Shown: positions 59,064 through 64,000 of the stretch, in pieces
How the letters are laid out: every line of letters starts with the position of its first letter
How positions within the stretch are numbered: position 1 is the stretch's first letter
From: JAJDGF01 sp031549325
GTDB taxonomy: Bacteria > Bacillota > Clostridia > Christensenellales > Aristaeellaceae
DNA length: 64,000 nucleotides
Direction of reading: 5' to 3'
NCBI GenBank assembly: GCA_031549325.1
Contig: JAVBQA010000032.1
Coordinates: forward strand, 22,249 to 86,248
Translations under genes and position numbers: made by a program
Notes under the pieces: model-generated
What the model was told of the DNA's origin: nothing
What the model saw: the letters and a program-made list of their open reading frames with translations, nothing else
Database searches by the model: none

Positions 59064-60462
59064 GACGCGCCCCATCCGTTCCAAGCTGTTTTTGTATTTC
59101 ACGCTGTTCGCGGCGCTGATTCTGTCCCTGCTCTGGCTGCTGCAGACCGTGTTTTTGCAGCAGTTTTACGAGGACATGAAGACCCGCGGCCTGATGCGCG
59201 TGGCCGACGAGCTGGCCGGGTTCTACGGCCGGGCGGGCTTTGAGAAGCGGATGGAGCGCGCGGCATACGAACACTCGATCCTGGTCTACGCCATCGACGC
59301 GGACGGCCTGGTGCGCTACAGCGCCGACGAACACGCCGTCACCCGGGGCCGGGGCAAGGAGCACAAGGGCCTGGGCGGCTGGAGCCAGCCGCCATCCGAC
59401 TACGGCGCGTTTTTGCGGAATCTGGCCGCGAGCGAAACTGGCCGCATCCAGTACACCGTGGACGGCGAATCCGGCGGCAAGACGCTGGTGCTGGGCGTGC
59501 TGCTGGATGGCGCGGCGCTCTACATCTCAACGCCCATCGATCCGCTGTCCGGCACCGTCCAGATCCTGCGCGTGCAGCTGGTTTACGTCAGCGTCGCCGC
59601 GCTGCTGCTCGGGCTGGTGATCGCGTATTTCATCGCGAGGCGGTTCGCCCGGCCCATCGGGGCCATCACGCGCGAGGCCGCCCAGCTGGCGGGGGGCAGC
59701 TTTCCGGAGACGTTTGACAAGGGGTTTTGCCGCGAGCTGGACGAGCTGTCCGACACGCTGAGCTACGCCAGCTGCGAGCTCTCCAAGGTCGAGGCCACGC
59801 GGCGCGAGCTGATCGCCAACGTGGGGCACGACCTAAGGACGCCGCTGACCATGATCAAGGCGTACACCGAGCTGATCCGCGACATCTCAGGCGACGACAA
59901 GCAGAAGCGCGAGGCGAATCTTTCGGTGATCGCCGCCGAGACCGACCGGTTGTCCGGGCTGGTGAGCGACATCCTGAGCCTGTCCGAGGCGCAGAATGGC
60001 GGCGCGGTCAGGCTGGTTCCGCTGGATGTGAGCGCCACGGTTCAGCGGGTGCTGAACCGGTTTGCGCCGATCTTTGAGCGGGAGGGCGAGGTGCTCGAAA
60101 CCGACATACAGCCGGGGCAGGTGGCGCCGGCCGACGAGCGCCGCGTTGAGCAGGTGCTGTACAATCTGATTGCCAACGCCATGAGCTACGCGGGGGACGA
60201 CCGCGTGGTGCGGGTGGCGGTTCTGGCCGCCAAGGACGCCGTGCGCGTCGAAGTGCGCGACCACGGCGAGGGCATCCCGCGGGACGAGCTGAAAAACATC
60301 TGGCAGCGCTATTATAAGGCCAAGACCCATAAGCGCTCCGTGGCCGGCACCGGGCTGGGTCTGCCGATCGTGAAGGAGATCTTGGAGCGCCACGGCGCGC
60401 GGTTTGGGGTGGACAGCGAAGTGGGGCGGGGCAGCGTGTTCTGGTTCGAGCTGAAGAAATGA
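59053..60462 (+). CDS. Sensor histidine kinase, partner of the OmpR-type regulator
   Basis: A 469-residue two-transmembrane kinase: helix at ~10-32, extracytoplasmic sensor ~35-170 of unknown type, second helix ~172-196, HAMP (IARRFARPIGAITREAAQLAGG), HisKA with VGHDLRTPLTMIKAYTELI (His ~259), and HATPase with NLIANAMSYAGDD, DHGEGIPRDEL and GTGLGLPIVKEILERHG. TTG 59053 (MKRKTRP) is the start, inside the regulator's last codons, with GAGGGGTGGGG upstream. A 14-bp hairpin follows the stop codon. Confidence 0.94.
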   Translation: MKRKTRPIRSKLFLYFTLFAALILSLLWLLQTVFLQQFYEDMKTRGLMRVADELAGFYGRAGFEKRMERAAYEHSILVYAIDADGLVRYSADEHAVTRGRGKEHKGLGGWSQPPSDYGAFLRNLAASETGRIQYTVDGESGGKTLVLGVLLDGAALYISTPIDPLSGTVQILRVQLVYVSVAALLLGLVIAYFIARRFARPIGAITREAAQLAGGSFPETFDKGFCRELDELSDTLSYASCELSKVEATRRELIANVGHDLRTPLTMIKAYTELIRDISGDDKQKREANLSVIAAETDRLSGLVSDILSLSEAQNGGAVRLVPLDVSATVQRVLNRFAPIFEREGEVLETDIQPGQVAPADERRVEQVLYNLIANAMSYAGDDRVVRVAVLAAKDAVRVEVRDHGEGIPRDELKNIWQRYYKAKTHKRSVAGTGLGLPIVKEILERHGARFGVDSEVGRGSVFWFELKK

Positions 60463-60466
60463 CGGG

Positions 60467-60501
60467 CAATGTGCGGGCGACGCTCCATCGCCCGCACATT
60501 G
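60467..60501 (+). terminator. Hairpin after the kinase gene
   Basis: CAATGTGCGGGCGA (60467-60480) and its perfect complement (60488-60501) with a 7-base loop. The right arm overlaps the -35 box of the TPR gene promoter; there is no T-run. Confidence 0.7.
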
Positions 60502-60527
60502 ATCGGGGTGGCTTCTTATGGTATACT
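60499..60527 (+). promoter_or_regulatory. Promoter of the TPR protein gene
   Basis: TTGATC (60499-60504), 17-base spacer, TATACT (60522-60527). Confidence 0.82.
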
Positions 60528-60564
60528 GTGGTCAGGAGCTACACAAGAAAGGCGGTGCATCTTG

Positions 60565-61407
60565 ATGGTGCGGTGCATTTCACTGGTGCTGGCGCTGCTC
60601 CTGTGCGCTGCGGGCGCGGTGATGGCCAGCGAGCGCCCGGAGAACGCGTCGGACAACATGCCTTACGTGTGGGACGAGCACATCGCCGAGGCGGCCAAAG
60701 ATCCAAAGTCCGCCGCCAAGGAGGCCGAGGTCTGCCTGCAGACCGCGCGGATGGCGCGGGAGCTCGGCGACACGGACTCGGCGCTGGCCTATCTGACCAC
60801 CGGCATCCTGCTCTCGCCCAGCGCGCCGCTATACAACGAGCGCGGCCATGTGCTGTACGGGCTGGAGCGCGACGAGGAAGCGCTGTTGGACTACATCAAC
60901 GCGGTGGAGCTGGCGCCCGAGGACGCCAGCCTGCGCTACAACTGCGCCAATGTGCTGAACGCGATGAAGCGCTACGCGGAGGCGGCCTTTGAGCTGGACA
61001 CGGCGATCAAGCTGGACCCCCAGGCCCGGTATTATCACCTGCGCGCCCTGATGTACGGCTGGCAGGGCCAGTTCGAGCAGGCGCTGCCCGACTGCGACCG
61101 CGCCATTGAGCTGGAGCCGGAAAACGCCCAGTATTATGACGACCGCTCCATGGTGCTGCAGTGGCTGGACCGCTACGAAGAGGCGCTCAGGGACAGCGAC
61201 CAGGCGGTGCTTTTGGCGCCCGCGCAGATCGATTATTACGTGAACCGCAGCTACGCGCACTTCGCGCTGGAGATGTACGACGAGGCGCTGGCCGATCTGG
61301 ACGCGGCCATCGCCGCCCAGGAGGGCGAAGCGCCCGAGTCGCTGGCAGAGAAGCGCGCGCAGCTCCTGGAAGCGATTCAGAAGAAGGCGGACGAGGGCGC
61401 GGAGTAG
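60565..61407 (+). CDS. Secreted TPR-repeat protein
   Basis: A 280-residue protein with a signal peptide (VRCISLVLALLLCAAGAVMA/S) and about six tetratricopeptide repeats from residue ~60 onward (…SALAYLTTGILLSPSAPLYNERGHVLY; EEALLDYINAVELAPEDASLRYNCANVL; EQALPDCDRAIELEPENAQYYDD; EEALRDSDQAVLLAPAQIDYYVNRSYAHF). TPRs mediate protein contacts; the partner is unknown. A Cys in the signal region (LLLCAAG) could be a lipobox (L-L-L-C). ATG 60565 is used; the TTG just before it is an alternative. The racemase gene follows 17 bases downstream. Confidence 0.82.
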   Translation: MVRCISLVLALLLCAAGAVMASERPENASDNMPYVWDEHIAEAAKDPKSAAKEAEVCLQTARMARELGDTDSALAYLTTGILLSPSAPLYNERGHVLYGLERDEEALLDYINAVELAPEDASLRYNCANVLNAMKRYAEAAFELDTAIKLDPQARYYHLRALMYGWQGQFEQALPDCDRAIELEPENAQYYDDRSMVLQWLDRYEEALRDSDQAVLLAPAQIDYYVNRSYAHFALEMYDEALADLDAAIAAQEGEAPESLAEKRAQLLEAIQKKADEGAE

Positions 61408-61424
61408 GGGAGGGGTGCGACCGC

Positions 61425-62696
61425 ATGCAGAGACTGTCGATTCCCTACGGCGCGGGGTCGCTCGCGCTTTCGGTGCCGGAGGGGCGGCTGGCGGGCGTTC
61501 TTGGCGCGGCGCATGAGGGCGGCGCGCCGTCTGAAGAGCGGCAGGCCGAGACCATCCGGCGCTCCCTGGAGAATCCCGCCGGCCCGCGCCTGCAGGAACT
61601 GGCGAGGGGCAAGCGGCGCGTGCTCATCATCACCAGCGACCACACCCGCCCGGTGCCGAGCAGGCTCACCATGCCGCTGCTGCTTTCCGAGGTTCGGCAG
61701 GGCAGCCCGGACGCCGAGATCACGATCCTGCTCGGCACCGGCATGCACCGCGCAGCCACTCGGGATGAGATCATCGAGCGCTTCGGGGAGGGCATCGCCG
61801 CGCGGGAGAACATTCTGTGCCACGACTGCCGCCGCGACAGGATGGTCGACCGGGGCGAGCTGCCATCCGGCGGGCGGCTGATGCTGAACGCGCTGGTGGA
61901 TTGGGCCGATCTGTTGGTTTCGGAAGGGTTCATCGAGCCCCACTTCTTCGCGGGCTTCTCGGGCGGCCGCAAGAGCATCCTGCCCGGCATCGCCTCCGAG
62001 CAGACCGTGCGCTACAACCACAACGCACGCTTTATCAAGGATCCGCGGTCGAGGCAGGGCGTGCTCGACGGCAACCCGATCCACCGGGACATGCTGTTTG
62101 CGGTCAGGGCCGCCAATCTGGCGTTCATCTTGAATGTGCTGCTGGACGCGGACAAGCGGGTGGTCGAATCCGTGGCGGGGGATCCGGTGCTGGCCCACGA
62201 GGCGGGCTGCGCGCGGTGCCTGGATCGCGTGCGGGTGCAGAGGATCCAAGCCGACGTCGGCGTCACCGGCAACGGCGGCTACCCGCTGGATCAGAACATC
62301 TACCAGTGCGTGAAGGGCATGACCGCCGCCGAGGCCTGCGTGCGCCCGGGCGGGGTGATCGTGCTGTGCGCCGAGTGCCGCGACGGCCATGGGGGAGAAG
62401 CGTTCTATCAGATGCTGTCCGGGGCGCAATCCCCGAAGGCGCTGCTGGAGGAGATCGAGCGCGTGCCGCCCGAGCGGACGCGCGCCGACCAGTGGCAGGC
62501 GCAGATCCTGGCGCGGGTGCTGATGCATGCCCGCGTGGTGTTTGTGACCGAACCGAAAAACCGCCGGCTGATCGAGGCCATGCATATGCGCTACGCGCGG
62601 ACGCTGGACGAGGCCATGGCGGCCGCCCGCGAGATCGCCGGTGCGGACGCCACAGTCGTCGCCATCCCGGACGGGGTGGGGGTCATCGTGGAGTAA
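61425..62696 (+). CDS. larA: LarA-like nickel-pincer lactate racemase family protein
   Basis: A 423-residue protein of the LarA family. The residues that matter in Lactiplantibacillus plantarum LarA are all here at nearly the same numbers: Asp72 and Arg75 (SDHTRP), His108 (GTGMH), His173 (EPHFF), Lys183 (SGGRKSILPGI; the lysine that holds the nickel pincer cofactor) and His199 (YNHNAR). It probably racemises or epimerises a 2-hydroxy acid; many relatives do not use lactate. The cofactor makers LarB, LarC and LarE are not encoded nearby. ATG 61425 follows GGGGAGGGG. Confidence 0.9.
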   Translation: MQRLSIPYGAGSLALSVPEGRLAGVLGAAHEGGAPSEERQAETIRRSLENPAGPRLQELARGKRRVLIITSDHTRPVPSRLTMPLLLSEVRQGSPDAEITILLGTGMHRAATRDEIIERFGEGIAARENILCHDCRRDRMVDRGELPSGGRLMLNALVDWADLLVSEGFIEPHFFAGFSGGRKSILPGIASEQTVRYNHNARFIKDPRSRQGVLDGNPIHRDMLFAVRAANLAFILNVLLDADKRVVESVAGDPVLAHEAGCARCLDRVRVQRIQADVGVTGNGGYPLDQNIYQCVKGMTAAEACVRPGGVIVLCAECRDGHGGEAFYQMLSGAQSPKALLEEIERVPPERTRADQWQAQILARVLMHARVVFVTEPKNRRLIEAMHMRYARTLDEAMAAAREIAGADATVVAIPDGVGVIVE

Positions 62697-62728
62697 GGAC
62701 GCGGGCGGCGTGCGCGAAAAACCGGGGG

Positions 62729-63799
62729 CTACGGCGTTAGCGCCACCTTGATGGCCTCTCTGCGGTTGCACAGGTCGAACGCCGTTTGGAACGCCGACAG
62801 CGGCAGCGTGTGGGTCACCACCCCGTCCGTCGGGATCGAGCCGTCCGCGATGCCCGCGATGGTGGGCTCGAAACAGCCCGGGCTCAGGCTGGCGCCGTAG
62901 AGGTTGATCTCCTTGGCGTCGCCGATGATGGACCAGTCCACGCTGGCAGGCCCGGAGAACACGCTGAATTCCACGAAGTTGCCGCCCTTTTTGATCAGCT
63001 GCAACCCTTGCGACACCGCCGCCGGATGTCCGGTGGCCTCGATGTAGACGTCCAGCCCGTAGCCGTCCGTCAGCCCCCAGATGGTGGGCTCGACGCCCTC
63101 GCCCGCCCAAGCCGGGATGGCGTGGGTCGCGCCCATCTTCAGCGCCATGTCCCGGAGCCATGCCACCGGCTCTATCGAGATCAGCGCCCGGGGCGAGCGC
63201 TTCGCGGCCGCGGCCAGCATGCCCAGCCCCAGCGTGCCCGCGCCCGCCACAGCCACCACGTCGCCCGGCTGAATCTGCGCCCGCCGCACGGCGTGCAGCG
63301 AGCACGCGAACGGCTCGATCAGCACCGCCTTTTCGGTGGGCAGATCCTCGGGCACCGGGTGGTTTCGCGCGTTTTTGGGCAGGATCACATACTCGGCGAA
63401 GCCGCCGTTGCGGCTGCCCTTGAAGCCGTAGACCACGTGCGGATCGCACAGCCAGTACTTGCCCTCGCGGCAATAGCGGCACACGCCGCAGGAAACGATC
63501 TGTTCGCTGACCAGCCGGTCGCCCAGCCTGAACGGCCCGGCATACCCCTCGCCAATCCCGGCCACCCGGCCCAGCAGCTCGTGGCCGGGGATGAAGGGCG
63601 GCTCGGCATAGGCCGGGTTGCCCTCGCCGCCCCAGAAGCGCGGCCCGCCCGCGTGGCACTTGATGTCGCCCGCGCACACGCCGCAGGCCTCGACCTTCAG
63701 CAGCAGCTCGCCCGGGCCGGGCCTGGGCGTGGGCGCCTCTGTGTAGCGGTAGTCGCCTCGCCCATAGGCCACCACGGCGCGCATGGTTTCAGGGATCAT
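62729..63799 (-). CDS. Zinc-dependent medium-chain alcohol/polyol dehydrogenase
   Basis: A 356-residue MDR-family dehydrogenase. The catalytic zinc motif is CGVCAGDIK (Cys ~38) with PGHE (His ~73). The structural zinc lobe has four Cys (CGVCRYCREGKYWLC, ~104-118). The Rossmann motif VAGAGTLGLGMLAAA lies near residue 186. The substrate is unknown; threonine or polyol dehydrogenases are close in type. ATG 63799 (GGAAGGGGG upstream on the minus strand) is used; the longer frame crosses the promoter. It converges with larA, separated by 32 bases, so oxidation of a 2-hydroxy acid or polyol alongside the racemase is possible. Confidence 0.92.
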   Translation of the reverse strand: MIPETMRAVVAYGRGDYRYTEAPTPRPGPGELLLKVEACGVCAGDIKCHAGGPRFWGGEGNPAYAEPPFIPGHELLGRVAGIGEGYAGPFRLGDRLVSEQIVSCGVCRYCREGKYWLCDPHVVYGFKGSRNGGFAEYVILPKNARNHPVPEDLPTEKAVLIEPFACSLHAVRRAQIQPGDVVAVAGAGTLGLGMLAAAAKRSPRALISIEPVAWLRDMALKMGATHAIPAWAGEGVEPTIWGLTDGYGLDVYIEATGHPAAVSQGLQLIKKGGNFVEFSVFSGPASVDWSIIGDAKEINLYGASLSPGCFEPTIAGIADGSIPTDGVVTHTLPLSAFQTAFDLCNRREAIKVALTP

Positions 63800-63822
63800 G
63801 GGCACTGCCCCCTTCCATCGGT

Positions 63823-63833
63823 TGGTGACACCA
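63823..63833. promoter_or_regulatory. GntR-type operator candidate
   Basis: TGGTGACACCA is a perfect palindrome matching the GntR/FadR-type TGGT-N3-ACCA pattern. It overlaps the -10 box end of the dehydrogenase promoter, so a repressor there would block it. Confidence 0.55.
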
Positions 63834-63861
63834 GTGTAGTACGGATGGAAGGGCTTGTCAA
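63833..63861 (-). promoter_or_regulatory. Promoter of the alcohol dehydrogenase gene
   Basis: On the minus strand: TTGACA (complement of 63856-63861), 17-base spacer, TACACT (complement of 63833-63838). Confidence 0.88.
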
Positions 63862-64000
63862 TCGGCGGGGGCGTGGACGGCCTGGCAGATTGAAACGCGC
63901 GGGCGCCCCAATGAGCCCCCGCGGGTGCATCTGGTTCGAGTGATACCATTTCCCGCCGGCGGAACGGACGGGGCCCCCCATAAAGCCTAGAGTCGATCAA
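63862..64000. other. Window end, no gene recognised
   Basis: GC-rich sequence with a CGCGGGCGCCCC/CCCCCGCG hairpin (about 63897-63922). No open frame with a ribosome binding site or tRNA could be supported. Confidence 0.4.

Noticed and set aside
63900..64000. tRNA-like GGTTCGAGT segment near the window end
   Set aside because: No cloverleaf could be drawn on either strand; acceptor and anticodon arms are missing.

Overview
The window is about 64 kb of GC-rich bacterial chromosome, most likely from a Firmicutes/Clostridia lineage, probably an anaerobic gut organism. The reasons are the hemW..hrcA-grpE-dnaK-dnaJ order with a CIRCE operator, the Shine-Dalgarno-led genes with frequent TTG/GTG starts, a Spo0B-type kinase, ferredoxin-linked fermentation of aromatic 2-oxoacids, YesM/YesN-type signalling and an anaerobic sulfatase-maturating enzyme. 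This placement is inferred from gene content; no rRNA or tRNA gene was found to confirm it.

Layout. 0-8 kb: the hemW tail, a secreted propeller-like protein, an sdpR/sdpI-like autoregulated pair, then hrcA-grpE-dnaK-dnaJ. 8-11.5 kb: a GT2-GtrA fusion, a DUF421/DUF4363 membrane pair, a zinc-ribbon protein and a structured intergenic region. 11.7-20 kb: paaK-iorA-iorB-paaK-ACT (aryl-acetyl-CoA and reduced ferredoxin from aromatic amino acids), then alr, a 5-formyl-THF cyclo-ligase and a membrane protein. 20-25 kb: rsmD-coaD-coiled-coil protein, an orphan kinase, bioY, an AraD-like aldolase and a PHP phosphoesterase. 25-36 kb: an extracellular block (SH3 protein with an EF-hand-like loop, Glu/Lys/Pro-rich protein, a 2,298-residue repeat protein, and a family-5 binding protein without a lipobox). 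36-40 kb: a ROK protein, a VOC protein, and a TlpA / CXXC microprotein / polyferredoxin redox operon.

40-51 kb looks like an intracellular oligosaccharide locus: LacI regulator, GH127 arabinofuranosidase, ABC sugar importer without its ATPase, TauE/SafE anion exporter, anaerobic sulfatase-maturating enzyme, sulfatase and esterase. None of the enzymes has a signal peptide, so import followed by trimming and desulfation in the cytosol is likely. 51-57.4 kb is a minus-strand operon (response regulator, YesM kinase, two sugar-binding-like proteins, DUF362 protein) that resembles a three-component sensor. 57.5-64 kb holds a small secreted protein with an OmpR-type two-component system, a TPR protein, a LarA-like racemase and a zinc alcohol dehydrogenase.

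The most distinctive signal is a 158-bp imperfect-palindrome element (three full copies, one truncated) flanked by CTAG-like 4-bp duplications. Every copy sits exactly at a TAG stop codon or its remnant. In the anSME-sulfatase operon the copy has lost the left TAG (now CAG), so the upstream protein reads into the element, while the right CTAG supplies part of the ribosome binding site of the next gene.
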